64,000 nt of DNA, taken from assembly GCF_023630205.1 (NCBI RefSeq), contig NZ_JALPRR010000001.1, positions 806,001 to 870,000 on the forward strand, written 5' to 3'. The position numbers and the translations under genes are program-made. The stretch's first letter is position 1. Each line of letters opens with the position of its first letter. The notes beneath the pieces are model-generated. The model saw only the letters and a list, made by a program, of their open reading frames with translations, was not told where the DNA came from and searched no databases. The DNA comes from Pontibacter ruber (lineage in GTDB: Bacteria > Bacteroidota > Bacteroidia > Cytophagales > Hymenobacteraceae). This document shows, in pieces, positions 52,699-62,500 of the stretch.

Positions 52699-53653
52699 TC
52701 CACTGCCTGTTTAGTTTTGCCAGGTACTGTATCAACAAGGTAATGCTGCCTATTACAAACAAGGTAGCCAGCAGGAACATAAACTCAGGAACTTGCTCCC
52801 CGATCCTAAGCAGAAGCGCCGTAAAGAAAGCAATGCCACTGAACGGAATGGCCGTTAAATAGAACAGCTCCCGAACTCTAAGACCATACCACAGCCCGCT
52901 GCCATACATGGCCGCACCAAGCAGATAGGCCAGCCCGTAATCCTCCCGAATACTAGCAAACAAGATCGAGATCATACTTACCGTGATGGCTGTAATAGCG
53001 GCGAGCCCAACTATCCGCGGGAACCAGCGGTGCTGCACGTTGATACGCCCTCTGGCAGCCAGCATTTCCCAGATAACCACCGCGGCCGCATTAAGTATAA
53101 AGAGCAAGTCCAGCACCACGGCAAAGCTCCAGTGCGTGGCTACCTGCTGCGTGTAAAGTATAAACGTGGTGTTAAGCAGCGCCAGGAAAATGAGCCAGAG
53201 CGGCTGAAAGCGGGCGATTACTACCCAGAGCACCACGCACATCGTCCAGCCCAAAAAGAAATCATACGCATTGGCACCGGTCTGGTAGATCTGCCCGAAC
53301 ACGGCAAACAGCACCCCCACCAGCATGGTGCTGCCCGTGAGCAGCACGTTCTTCACAGTACTGCTCAGCTTCGTAAACACAGCCGCCAGGGTCACGCCGA
53401 TCACCAGCAATTCCAGCAAGCCAAGCTTCACGAACTTGTGCATGTCGGCCCAGTTGTAGGCAAAAAAGAAGATGATGCCGGCAATCAGAAAGCTCCCGCC
53501 CAGCCCCAGCAGGAAAAGCCGGAGAAATTTTATCCAGTCATGGGGAGTGGCATATACCTGTTCCCTGCGAAGCCAGGCTCCTATACCTGTCGCACGCCAG
53601 TTGCTGTGCCTGGCTATACTGTAGATTAATTCCCGGGTGAGATTTTCCCTCAT
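52691..53653 (-). CDS. DUF2157 polytopic membrane protein
   Basis: A 320-residue protein: N-terminal soluble part with YSIARHSNW, then the typical DUF2157 start of the membrane part, FLRLFLLGLGGSFLIAGIIFFFAYNW, and about nine further helices. First gene of the DUF2157-DUF4401-GDYXXLXY unit; the genes overlap, so they are probably translated together. Function unknown. Confidence 0.85.
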   Translation of the reverse strand: MRENLTRELIYSIARHSNWRATGIGAWLRREQVYATPHDWIKFLRLFLLGLGGSFLIAGIIFFFAYNWADMHKFVKLGLLELLVIGVTLAAVFTKLSSTVKNVLLTGSTMLVGVLFAVFGQIYQTGANAYDFFLGWTMCVVLWVVIARFQPLWLIFLALLNTTFILYTQQVATHWSFAVVLDLLFILNAAAVVIWEMLAARGRINVQHRWFPRIVGLAAITAITVSMISILFASIREDYGLAYLLGAAMYGSGLWYGLRVRELFYLTAIPFSGIAFFTALLLRIGEQVPEFMFLLATLFVIGSITLLIQYLAKLNRQWNG

Positions 53654-53757
53654 ATACCAATCTTCGCTGGTTACTGTTGACTATGTAATTGTAGCAAAGC
53701 CTTTTGTGCCATAACAAACATAGCAAAATCCAGGAATAAATACAGAAAAACCTATAT

Positions 53758-54522
53758 TTATGCTTGCCGCTGCTCCGGGCTTACCAGGCTGGCAAGGGTC
53801 TTGTCGTAGTGCGGGTGTGTGGTGTGCATCAGCTCGTCCCAAAACCGGAAGTACAAGCCATAGTTGCCCCTGAAGTACTTGTGGTGCATGTTATGGTTGG
53901 TAGAAGTATTGAGCCACCGGCCCAGACGACTGTTTACCACCCACTGCGGGTAAATTTCATAGCCCAGGTGCCCATACACGTTGTAGATGGTCATCAGCAG
54001 CAAAAACACCAGAATAGCGTATTCATGGATCGGGATCAGGAACACCACTAAGATAATAATACCAGCTTCTACTACGGCCTCCAGCGGGTTGAAAGAAAAA
54101 GCCGCCCACGGCGAGGGGTTTACAGAACGATGGTGCGTGAGGTGGAACAACTTGAATAATCGCGGGTGGTGCATGAGGCGGTGCGTCCAGTAAAAGTACG
54201 TGTCGTGGATGATGAGTGTCAGCAACACGCTCAGCGCAAAGTAGCCCCAGCCATATTCTGAGACGTTGCTGTAGAGTTGGGTATAAGGCTTAATGGCAGG
54301 CAAACCCAGTACAATGCCTACCGCCGCAAAAATGAAAAAGGTGAGGAACGAGTAGCCAATCTCGCGCACGTAATCTTTCTGCCTCGGGAAGAGCCGCTGG
54401 ATCTTGCGCCTGGAAAATTTCGACTTGTAAAGCACATAAAACAGCAGAAAAGCCACGCCTGCTATCACCAAGTAACGGACCGCCAGGAGCGCATAAAAGT
54501 ACCAGTATAAATCGCTTTTCAT
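53758..54522 (-). CDS. Sterol desaturase/fatty acid hydroxylase-family di-iron enzyme
   Basis: A 254-residue membrane enzyme. The histidine clusters that bind two irons are visible: HDTYFYWTHRLMHH, HLTHHRSVNPSP and NHNMHHKYF. Four hydrophobic helices surround them. It would hydroxylate or desaturate a lipid acyl chain, sterol or carotenoid with O2 and an electron donor. The donor could be a reductase such as the PaaE-like protein, but no linkage is shown. Confidence 0.9.
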   Translation of the reverse strand: MKSDLYWYFYALLAVRYLVIAGVAFLLFYVLYKSKFSRRKIQRLFPRQKDYVREIGYSFLTFFIFAAVGIVLGLPAIKPYTQLYSNVSEYGWGYFALSVLLTLIIHDTYFYWTHRLMHHPRLFKLFHLTHHRSVNPSPWAAFSFNPLEAVVEAGIIILVVFLIPIHEYAILVFLLLMTIYNVYGHLGYEIYPQWVVNSRLGRWLNTSTNHNMHHKYFRGNYGLYFRFWDELMHTTHPHYDKTLASLVSPEQRQA

Positions 54523-54674
54523 GAGCTTGCTATACTTAAGGAATCTGCTGCCAAAGTATAAAAAAGCAGCTACTTCCGAAACAAATAGCCCTACCAGATA
54601 AGTTTGAAATGCCTGCTTTTTCTGCTCTTAAACAAAAGAACCTGACCGTAGATAAAGGCGCTACTTCCTTTCCT

Positions 54675-54790
54675 GTCATCCTGAAAGGATCTTGTGTGCC
54701 TGTACCGAAAGCTTAACCTCTGGGGTAGACAGAGGCGTTTCATTCTGGTAAATTTATACTATAAAATGCCCTTGCTTGCCTCTGGCGAGG
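54675..54790. repeat. Dispersed intergenic repeat, second copy
   Basis: Blocks 54675-54731 and 54761-54790 resemble 8434-8494 and 8689-8720. Shared pieces include ATCTTGTG, CCTGTA(T/C)CGAAAGCT, GGGGT and AAATGCCCT. No coding content is visible. Confidence 0.55.
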
Positions 54791-54809
54791 GAAATAAAAA
54801 GATAAACAA

Positions 54810-54855
54810 AAGCCCCTGCCCCTGTGGTTGCTGTAACCACCCGGAGCAGGGGCTT
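54810..54855. terminator. Terminator of the DUF2911 gene
   Basis: AAGCCCCTGC (54810-54819) pairs with GCAGGGGCTT (54846-54855), with an inner GTGGTT/AACCAC stem. On the minus strand it is followed by a T-rich stretch. Confidence 0.8.
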
Positions 54856-54873
54856 AAAAGTATAAAGTATGCC

Positions 54874-55404
54874 TTACTTCTTGGCAGGCTTTATCGGAAC
54901 AGGTACTTCCAGAGTCTCCCAGCGCAACACCATGCCATCTTTAGTAATCGCATAGGTCAGTCGCTCACTCATAGGGGCACCTGTGCGGGGTTTAGCCGTT
55001 ACGCGCAAGGCATCCTGCTTCTGGTCATACTCCGTGCCCCACTGCCTGGCGGTCTTGTTAAAGATAATGGTCCACTGGTCTTTGTTCGGAATGGTGTAGA
55101 AACTGTAGGTACCTGCCGGCAGCAGCTTGCCCGCTACCATGATGTCCTGGTCTGTGGTGAAGCGGGTAGCCTCGTTGGCACCGGCACGCCATACTTTTCC
55201 GTAAGGCACCAGCTCTCCCCAAATGGTACGGCCTTTCACTGACGGGCTGCTGTAATTGATGGTGATGGTAGCGGTGCCTATTTTACCGGAGGTAGAATCA
55301 GCAGGGCTGGCCTTTTGTTTTTGCCCCTGTGCCCAGGCCGTTGTAGTTACCAGCATGCAGATAAACAGCATGACAAACGAAGTAAGCAAACGAGTGTTCT
55401 TCAT
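54874..55404 (-). CDS. DUF2911 exported protein
   Basis: 176 residues from ATG 55404 (MKNTRLLTSF); a further upstream in-frame Met adds 18 residues before the signal peptide. Signal peptide to about residue 27 (TTTAWAQ). The mature part has IGTATITINYSSPSVKGRTIWGELVPYGKVWRAGANEAT, the recognisable DUF2911 core, and VAGKLLPAGTYSFYTIP. Found widely in Bacteroidota; function unknown. Followed by a strong terminator. Confidence 0.88.
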   Translation of the reverse strand: MKNTRLLTSFVMLFICMLVTTTAWAQGQKQKASPADSTSGKIGTATITINYSSPSVKGRTIWGELVPYGKVWRAGANEATRFTTDQDIMVAGKLLPAGTYSFYTIPNKDQWTIIFNKTARQWGTEYDQKQDALRVTAKPRTGAPMSERLTYAITKDGMVLRWETLEVPVPIKPAKK

Positions 55405-55688
55405 AGTAAATTTATTTTGATTTAAGATTTGGCAGAAGAAAGGGATTCGTATTAACAAACGAAGTATAAATCAACTTATTACACGCTCTTACGGGACTTG
55501 TGCTTCTTTCAGGTTGCTTTATACGTTCTTGCCTGGCTGCAGAGTTATCTTTGGATCATACAAATTACTACAAAGTACCCTTAACCCTGCAGATCCTGTA
55601 GCTAACCCGTTTATTAAACATGATGAAATTAGTAACTTGCCTTACACATTATAATACAGCAAAGCTTTAACCGGTAAGCAGAAGAGAC

Positions 55689-56621
55689 GTGAACGTGCTG
55701 CCTGAAAACAAACCTACGGTCAGAACCCGAATAGCGCCTACCCCGAGCGGTTACCTGCACCTGGGCAACGTGCTGTCGTTTGCCATCACCTGGGCCCTGG
55801 CCTGCAAACAAGGCGGTACCGTAGCCCTGCGCATCGACGACCTGGACAACACCCGCTCCCGCCCCGAATACCTGCAGGATATTTTCGACACCTTGGATTT
55901 CATGGGCATCGACTACGACGAGGGTCCCCGCAGCCCCACAGATTTTCAGCAGCATTACTCACAACACCTGCGCCTGCCTGCCTATAATGAGTTGCTGGAT
56001 GAACTGGTGCGGCAAGGTATGATCTACGCCTGCCCCTGTTCCCGTAGCCAGATCGCGGCACTTTCACCTCAGGGCATTTATCCGCTTACCTGCCGCAACG
56101 AGCAACTCCCTTTAGACACGCCCAATGCGGCCTGGCGCATCCGCATTCCGGAAGATACGGTCATTACCTTTCAGGATGTGCTTCTTGGCAACTGCACCGT
56201 GCCCTTGGCGCTGGAAATGCCCGATTTTGTGGTGCGCCGCAAAGATGGCATTCCGGCTTACCAGATCGCTTCGATCTGCGACGACCTGCAGATGGGCATC
56301 AACCTGGTCGTACGTGGCGAGGACCTGATGATCTCCACAGCCGCGCAGCTGTTCCTGGCGCAGCAGATTGGGGCAACAGCTTTTACAAAAGCGCAGTTTG
56401 TGCACCACCCCATTATACGCACCAGCGAAGGCAACAAACTATCGAAGTCGGATGATGCCCTTTCGGTTACTGAAATGCGAAAGGCAGGGCTTACTTCCAA
56501 AGGGCTCTGGAAAAAAATAGCGGATACGTTGGGCTGGAAAGCAGAAGGCATAACCGATGCGCAAAGCTTTCTGCAGCGGTTTCGGTTAGAGGATTTGCCC
56601 CGGCATGTAGAGCAGGTATAA
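55689..56621 (+). CDS. gluQ: Glutamyl-Q tRNA(Asp) synthetase-like enzyme
   Basis: A 310-residue truncated GluRS paralogue that attaches glutamate to queuosine in tRNA-Asp. HIGH-type motif PSGYLHLGN near residue 20, KMSKS-type motif GNKLSKSDDA near 255, and CPCSRSQI/YPLTC Cys residues that can bind zinc as in YadB. No anticodon-binding domain, which sets it apart from GltX. Start taken as GTG 55689; a GTG 6 bp later is also possible. Confidence 0.85.
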   Translation: MNVLPENKPTVRTRIAPTPSGYLHLGNVLSFAITWALACKQGGTVALRIDDLDNTRSRPEYLQDIFDTLDFMGIDYDEGPRSPTDFQQHYSQHLRLPAYNELLDELVRQGMIYACPCSRSQIAALSPQGIYPLTCRNEQLPLDTPNAAWRIRIPEDTVITFQDVLLGNCTVPLALEMPDFVVRRKDGIPAYQIASICDDLQMGINLVVRGEDLMISTAAQLFLAQQIGATAFTKAQFVHHPIIRTSEGNKLSKSDDALSVTEMRKAGLTSKGLWKKIADTLGWKAEGITDAQSFLQRFRLEDLPRHVEQV

Positions 56622-56730
56622 TACTTACAGCTTTTACTACCTGCATACCTTCTCCGCACGTTCAAAAAGTATACTTTCGTATCTTTTACTGCTCATATAA
56701 CCTATACTTTATACTATTCACATTTTCCCC

Positions 56731-57792
56731 ATGCCCGAATCCAACAAACCTGCTCCTAATCTTACCCCACAGATCGCTGCTTCAGACGAGCGAAAGCTGA
56801 GCAAGCTACAGCAGGAGTTCAACCAGAAAACAGAGCAGATCGAGCAGCTTAAACATGAAATAGCCAAAAGGCGAGAAAGTATAAACCTGGCCCAGAAGCG
56901 GATAGAAAAGGAGTTGCGCCCTATCATCATGCAGCAACTGGAGAAACGTGTGGAGTTAGTGCACCTGTTGGACCAGGCTTACCCGCTTCCTGTCTTCAGC
57001 TTCCGCGAAAAAGAAAAACTGGCCGCGCTTATCGAGAACATCACCTTCGACCTGATCTCCAACTATGAGCGCCAAGATATGATCGAGCTGCACGACAAGT
57101 ACGCTGAGTTTACCTATGCAGAACGTACCTCCTTTGCCGCAGAGGATTTTGATGAGGCTATACTTGATGACGAGCCAACTATAGATAACGACTTAGAAGA
57201 CCTGGACGATCTTGAGCGCATACAGGCAAAGCTGGACCGGGAACAGGAGCAGCGCGAACAGGAAAAGCAAAATCGTCAGAAAAGTCGCAAAACCAAAGCG
57301 CAAAGAGAGAAAGAAGCCAGGGCAAAAGCCGAACTCAGCAACATCAGCAAGGCCAGCCGCCGTGTTTACACCGACCTCGCCAAGCAGCTACACCCCGACA
57401 AAGAGCAGGACCCAACCAAACGCGCCTGGAAAGAAGAAGCCATGAAACGCATTACCCAGGCCTACCACCACGACGATTTCTTCGAGCTGCTGCGCCTGCA
57501 AATGGAGTTCATGCAGGAACAAGGCCAGGCACTGGACACACTCCCCGACGAGCAACTGCAATACTATGTTAAGATCTTGACCGACCAGTTGGATGAGCTA
57601 AAGGCAGAGTTTCATAATTTGGCTACTGGTCCCGATGCCGGCTTTTACACCCGCTTCTGCGGCTCACCCAAGCAAATGGACCAGAAATTTAAATCAGCCA
57701 AAGAAGACCTGAACCGTGAGTTGGAGCAGCTAAAGCAAAATGTCCGCACCCTGCAGGATGATCCGCAAATGATAAAGGTGATTTTGAAGTAG
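56731..57792 (+). CDS. J-domain protein with coiled coils
   Basis: A 353-residue protein. N-terminal coiled coil (LSKLQQEFNQKTEQIEQLKHEI ..., about 22-66), an acidic linker (DDEPTIDNDLEDLDDLE), a basic Lys/Arg/Gln-rich stretch, then a J-like domain with the HPD motif in LAKQLHPDKEQDPTK and a final coiled coil to the C-terminus. It probably acts as an Hsp70 cochaperone; the J domain lacks the long helix III of DnaJ. No partner gene nearby. Confidence 0.75.
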   Translation: MPESNKPAPNLTPQIAASDERKLSKLQQEFNQKTEQIEQLKHEIAKRRESINLAQKRIEKELRPIIMQQLEKRVELVHLLDQAYPLPVFSFREKEKLAALIENITFDLISNYERQDMIELHDKYAEFTYAERTSFAAEDFDEAILDDEPTIDNDLEDLDDLERIQAKLDREQEQREQEKQNRQKSRKTKAQREKEARAKAELSNISKASRRVYTDLAKQLHPDKEQDPTKRAWKEEAMKRITQAYHHDDFFELLRLQMEFMQEQGQALDTLPDEQLQYYVKILTDQLDELKAEFHNLATGPDAGFYTRFCGSPKQMDQKFKSAKEDLNRELEQLKQNVRTLQDDPQMIKVILK

Positions 57793-57810
57793 GTAAAGTT
57801 AAGTCTACCG

Positions 57811-57906
57811 CCAGTTTGAGCGCAGCGGTAACTGGTGGTATAGCATGGCAGCCAGTTTATAACTGGCGAAAGTATAAAATGAGTATATCGCCAGTTACAA
57901 ACTGGC
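57811..57906. repeat. Three GCCAGTT..AACTGGC palindromes
   Basis: CCAGTT/AACTGG at 57811-57835, GCCAGTTTATAACTGGC at 57851-57867 and GCCAGTTACAAACTGGC at 57890-57906, then a looser CCACAAGTT palindrome at 57918-57948. A cluster of REP-like repeats in a 219-bp gap, unlike the GGACAGGTC family. Confidence 0.6.
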
Positions 57907-57963
57907 TCAATGAAAAGCCACAAGTTGCGCTAAAGCTAAACTTGCGGCATAGGAAGTATAAAC

Positions 57964-58004
57964 AACCTGCACCCTTTGTCTTTTAACAGGAAAGGGTGCA
58001 GGTT
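57964..58004. terminator. Terminator between convergent genes
   Basis: AACCTGCACCCTTT (57964-57977) pairs perfectly over 14 bp with AAAGGGTGCAGGTT (57991-58004), 8 bp from the stop of the DUF4440-like gene. Confidence 0.8.
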
Positions 58005-58011
58005 TATACAT

Positions 58012-58473
58012 TTAGTTAGAATGATCGTGAAGTATTTTCCAGCCCTTATCAGAGTGCTCAAATACCAAGGTATAGCGGCCGCTTTGCTTTGAGGAATCCT
58101 GAGCTGTTAAAGTATAACGACCTGTTACCAAAGCATGGCTGTTGCCCAGCGGCTTCATCTCCAGGCTATCGAAGCTTAAAGTTGAACTAGGCGTCCCGGT
58201 TTCTGTAAATGCTTCCTGATAGTAGCCTTTCATTTCGTTCACCCCTACCGGACCTTTCGGTAGCATGAAAGTAGCTGTGCTGTCATAAACAGTAATAAAA
58301 TTGTCCAGGTCGCCTTTGTTCCAGTCAGCAGTAATGGCTTTAAGCGTCGGAAGCACCTGTGTAAAATCTGCTTTAGCTTCTTCTTTTACAGCAGTTTCAG
58401 CTGTATTGCAGCCAGTAACTAATAGCGCTGCTGCAAGTATAGCACAGCAATTGATAGCAAGGGATAGTTTCAT
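58012..58473 (-). CDS. DUF4440/SnoaL-like lipoprotein
   Basis: A 153-residue protein with lipobox LVTGC (Cys22). The mature part has the NTF2-like pattern: LKAITADWNKGDLDNFITVYDSTATF, GRYTLVFEHSDKGWKILHDH. A periplasmic or surface ligand-binding or enzyme-like domain of unknown substrate. Confidence 0.8.
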   Translation of the reverse strand: MKLSLAINCCAILAAALLVTGCNTAETAVKEEAKADFTQVLPTLKAITADWNKGDLDNFITVYDSTATFMLPKGPVGVNEMKGYYQEAFTETGTPSSTLSFDSLEMKPLGNSHALVTGRYTLTAQDSSKQSGRYTLVFEHSDKGWKILHDHSN

Positions 58474-58567
58474 TTTGTGTAGTGGTAGATGTAGAAGTAT
58501 TGATTATGTGCAGCAAATATGCAGATTTCTTAATATAAATGAGAGGAGAAGTATAAATTGATCTGAT

Positions 58568-59128
58568 TTATACTTGCTGGTAAAACACATCTTCCGGCCA
58601 CTTTTCAGGATTGCTCAAAATGTAATCTTTGATCCTAAAATAAGCTTTATCGCTTCGGATGATATGATCGTGGAAAGAGCGCTGCCAAGCGAAGTCTGTA
58701 AGTCCTGCGGCGCGAATAAGCTTAGAAGTAGTAGTCTTATAAACGCCTATTAATTCGGACAGCGATTTAATTTTTTGAATGGTGAACGCAGCAGTATTCG
58801 TTTCATCATCCGGCCGTCGCGCGGACAGGTCGCGACCTGTCCCTACAAGTTCGCGGACAATTTCGATAATGCCATGCACGTGGTTCGGCATTACCACAAA
58901 AGCATGAAGCACCACATAGGGATATTGCTTTTCAAGCCAGTTCCATTGCTGCTCTGCAATGCAGCCATACTTATTCAACTGTATTTCTTCGTTCACCACT
59001 TCCCCAAAAACACAGGCTTTATCCTGCACACAGGATGTCACAAAGTATAACGCATCCCGGCTGTAGTCAAAGCCATTTAACCTGTTCAGCTTCCGATCCG
59101 GCCATTTCATGAGAGAAGTATACGGCAC
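58568..59128 (-). CDS. REP-associated tyrosine transposase (RAYT, IS200-like)
   Basis: A 186-residue Y1 HUH transposase. YFVTSCVQDKACVFG opens the fold, the HUH metal pair is in VMPNHVHGIIEI, and the nucleophile Tyr lies in the helix with GVYKTTTSKLI or further on at FRIKDYILSNPEKW. The frame contains a full REP palindrome (58823-58842) between the HUH motif and the Tyr helix. RAYTs are domesticated single-copy enzymes thought to move REP sequences; four copies of this palindrome lie in the window. Confidence 0.88.
   Translation of the reverse strand: MPYTSLMKWPDRKLNRLNGFDYSRDALYFVTSCVQDKACVFGEVVNEEIQLNKYGCIAEQQWNWLEKQYPYVVLHAFVVMPNHVHGIIEIVRELVGTGRDLSARRPDDETNTAAFTIQKIKSLSELIGVYKTTTSKLIRAAGLTDFAWQRSFHDHIIRSDKAYFRIKDYILSNPEKWPEDVFYQQV
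58823..58842. repeat. REP palindrome inside the RAYT frame
   Basis: GGACAGGTCGCGACCTGTCC is a perfect 20-bp palindrome, with flanks GCGC and CTAC. Read in frame on the minus strand it codes for VGTGRDLSA. Confidence 0.85.
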
Positions 59129-59166
59129 CAGAATATATTTGTATTAGATACAAAATCACCCTGTAG

Positions 59167-59186
59167 GGACAGGTCGCGACCTGTCC
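59167..59186. repeat. REP palindrome upstream of the RAYT gene, opposite orientation
   Basis: The same 20-bp palindrome, flanked here by GTAG on the left and GCGC on the right, so inverted relative to 58823-58842. The two form an inverted pair around the 5' part of the gene. Confidence 0.85.
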
Positions 59187-59311
59187 GCGCGATAGGCTGA
59201 ACGATGAAACAACAATGGATAGAGCGCCAATATCAAATCCTGTCAATCTAATAATCCTGCATACCCTAGTTCAGATAAATTTTTCGGGAACGATTGCCTG
59301 TGCACGATTCG

Positions 59312-59334
59312 AACAGGTTATGACCTGTCCCTAC
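59312..59334. repeat. REP palindrome, third copy near the RAYT
   Basis: AACAGGTTATGACCTGTCC followed by CTAC, slightly diverged. With the copy at 59167-59186 it makes an inverted pair 125 bp apart, a REPIN-like arrangement. Confidence 0.75.
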
Positions 59335-59486
59335 AGGAAGTATTGGGTTAATCTACTTACAAAGTATACTGAAATTGCGCCGACACTAAACTCTCTTCCC
59401 TACAAGCTTACCTTATTCAACATATTCTATTCACGACCGCAACCTTCTCTCCTCCCACACAGTTCTGATAAAACATTAACTTGTAG

Positions 59487-59494
59487 TATCTTTG
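59487..59494 (+). promoter_or_regulatory. -7 box upstream of mfd
   Basis: TATCTTTG fits TAnnTTTG, 75 bp before the mfd ATG. The -33 element is weak. Confidence 0.45.
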
Positions 59495-59508
59495 TAAAGA
59501 AGAAAACA

Positions 59509-59543
59509 GCAGAACGCGACTTGACAAAAGTCCTGTGTTCTGC
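59509..59543 (+). promoter_or_regulatory. Leader hairpin of mfd
   Basis: GCAGAAC (59509-59515) pairs with GTTCTGC (59537-59543), with inner ACTT/AAGT pairing, followed by CTTTGTTGTTT. It lies between the promoter box and the ATG, so it is a possible attenuator in the mfd leader. Confidence 0.45.
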
Positions 59544-59568
59544 CTTTGTTGTTTCGTGATATACCTGA

Positions 59569-62500
59569 ATGAAAGTAACTGATTTTTTAGAACTGTACCG
59601 CCTCGACGGCATGGTGCAAACCATCGCCGAACGGCTTAAAGCAGATACGCCCTACCGCCTACAGCTAAAAGGCATGACAGGCAGTTTAGACGCCGTGCTG
59701 GCCTCGGCAGTTTATACCTTGAATCCGCAGCACCAACTCTTCGTTTTGCACGACAAAGAGGAGGCGGCTTATTTTTATACCGATCTTAAAAACCTGCTGG
59801 GCGAGGAGAAGGAAGTCATGCTTTTCCCGACTTCCTACAAGCGTCCTTATAGTTTCGACGATACCGAAAACGCCAACATTCTTATGCGGGCCGAGGTGCT
59901 CAACCGCCTCAACAGCAAATCCGACAAAGGTGAGCTGATCGTGACCTACCCCGAGGCGCTGACCGAGAAGGTGATCAACAAAAAGTCGCTGGTGGAAAAC
60001 ACGCTGGGTGCCAAGGTAGGCGAAAAACTCGACACCAATTTCCTGAGCGAAATGCTGACCGAGTATGGCTTTGAGCGGACGGAGTTTGTGTACGAAGCGG
60101 GCCAATATGCCGTGCGTGGCGGCATTGTCGACGTGTTCTCGTACGCTAACGACCTGCCTTACCGCATCGAGCTTTTCGGAGATGAAATAGAAAGTATAAG
60201 AACCTTCGACCCCGACACGCAGCTGTCGGTGGAGACGAAGAAGGCGATCTCGATCATACCCAACGTGCAGACCAAACTGCTGCAGGAAAAACGCGAGGCA
60301 TTCCTTGACTTTCTGCCGAAGAACACGACCATCTGGTTCAAGGATGTGCGCCAGACGGTGGATGTGATCGATGAATATTTCGACAAGGCTTCGCATGCTT
60401 TTGAGAAGCTGATGGCGGGTAGCGGCGGCACCCAGATCGTGTCCGATCCGGAGCAACTGTTCCAGACGCCGAAGCAGTTCAAGAAGCTGCTCGAGAAGTT
60501 CAGTATTGTAGAATTTGGCAAACGCTTTAATTACAAAGAGGCCGAAGTACTGCAACTGCAATCCAAACCGCAGCCGTCGTTTAACAAAGATTTTAACCGG
60601 CTGGTAAAAGACCTGCACGAACAACAGGGCAAAGGTTTTGTCAACATCATTGCTACCGAATCGCCGCGCCAGATCAGCCGCCTGACCACCATCTTCGACG
60701 AGCTGGACCATGACGTGCGTTTCCAGCACCTGCCGGTGTCGCTGCGCGAAGGTTTTATAGATGATCAGCTTAAAATCACCTGTTATACCGATCACCAGCT
60801 CTTCGACCGTTTCTACCAGCACAAAGCCAAAGAAGGCCGCTCCAAGAACAAGGCCATGACGCTGAAGGAGCTGCGCACGCTGCAGCCCGGCGACTACATC
60901 ACCCACATGGACTATGGCGTTGGCCGCTTTGCCGGATTGGAGAAAGTAGAAGTGGGTGGACGCCTGCAGGAAGCCATCCGGCTGGTATACCGCGACGACG
61001 ATCTGCTGTATGTCTCTATCCACTCGCTGCATAAGATCTCGAAGTATAGCGGCAAGGAAGGCGGACCGCCGACCATGAGCAAGCTGGGTTCGCCGGAGTG
61101 GGAGAACAAGAAAAAGAAAGTAAAGAGCAAGGTAAAGGATATCGCTGCCGAGCTCATCCAACTATACGCCAAGCGAAAGGCTGCGCCGGGCTATGCCTAC
61201 AGCAAAGACGGCTTCCTGCAGGCCGAGTTGGAATCGTCGTTCATTTACGAAGACACACCGGACCAGGCAAAGTCTACCGAAGACGTGAAGGCCGACATGG
61301 AGCAGCCGCACCCGATGGACCGCCTCGTGTGCGGCGACGTGGGCTTTGGTAAGACCGAAGTAGCCATACGTGCCGCTTTCAAAGCGGCCTGCGACGGCAA
61401 GCAGGTGGCGGTGCTGGTGCCAACCACAGTATTGGCCATGCAGCACTTCAAAACCTTCCGCGACCGACTGGAGCAGTTCCCGGTAACAGTGGATTACATC
61501 AACCGCTTTAAGACGGCCAAGGATATCAAGAATACGCTTAAGCGTGTAGCCGAAGGCAAAGTGGACATTCTCATCGGCACACACCGCATTGTAAGCAAGG
61601 ACGTGCAGTTTAAGGACCTGGGCCTGATGATTGTGGACGAGGAGCAGAAGTTCGGCGTGAAGACGAAGGAAAAGCTGAAGGAAATGCGCGTGAACGTGGA
61701 TACCCTGACACTGACCGCCACACCTATTCCGCGTACGCTGCACTTTTCGCTGATGGGTGCCCGCGACCTGAGTGTAATCGCTACGCCGCCACCAAACCGC
61801 CAGCCGGTAAAAACCGAGCTGCACGTGTACGACGAGCTGCTCATTCGAGACGCGGTGATGTACGAGCTGAAGCGCGGCGGGCAGGTATTCTTCGTGCACA
61901 ACCGCATCAAGGATATCGAAGAGATGGCCGATATGATCCTGCGACTCGTACCAGACGCACGGGTAACTTACGCCCACGGTCAGATGGACGGCGAGCAGTT
62001 GGAAAAGCGCATGATGAAATTTGTGGAAGGCGAGTACGACGTGCTCGTGTCAACCAACATCATCGAGTCGGGCCTGGACATCCCGAATGCCAACACCATC
62101 ATCATTAACCGGGCACATATGTTCGGTCTGTCGGACCTGCACCAGATGCGGGGCCGCGTGGGCCGCTCCAACAAGAAGGCTTTCTGTTACCTGCTCACCC
62201 CACCGGTAGCCGGTCTGCCAACCGATGCCCGCAAGCGCCTGAGCGTGCTCGAAGAGTTCTCCGACCTGGGCGAAGGCTTTAAAATTGCCATGCGCGACCT
62301 GGACATACGGGGTGCCGGTAACCTGCTGGGCGGCGAGCAAAGCGGCTTTATCAACGACCTTGGTTTTGAGATGTACCACCAGGTACTCGACGATGCTATC
62401 AAGGAGCTGAAGGAAACCGAGTTCCGTGACCTGTTCCTGAAAGATAACCTGGCCGAGTTTGTGGAACCGGTGCGCGACTGTAATATCGAGACTGACATGG

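Noticed and set aside
59686..61161. Long minus-strand frame of 491 codons
   Set aside because: It is the antisense shadow of mfd, a well-supported gene; composition follows the codon bias of the plus strand and no domain is recognisable.
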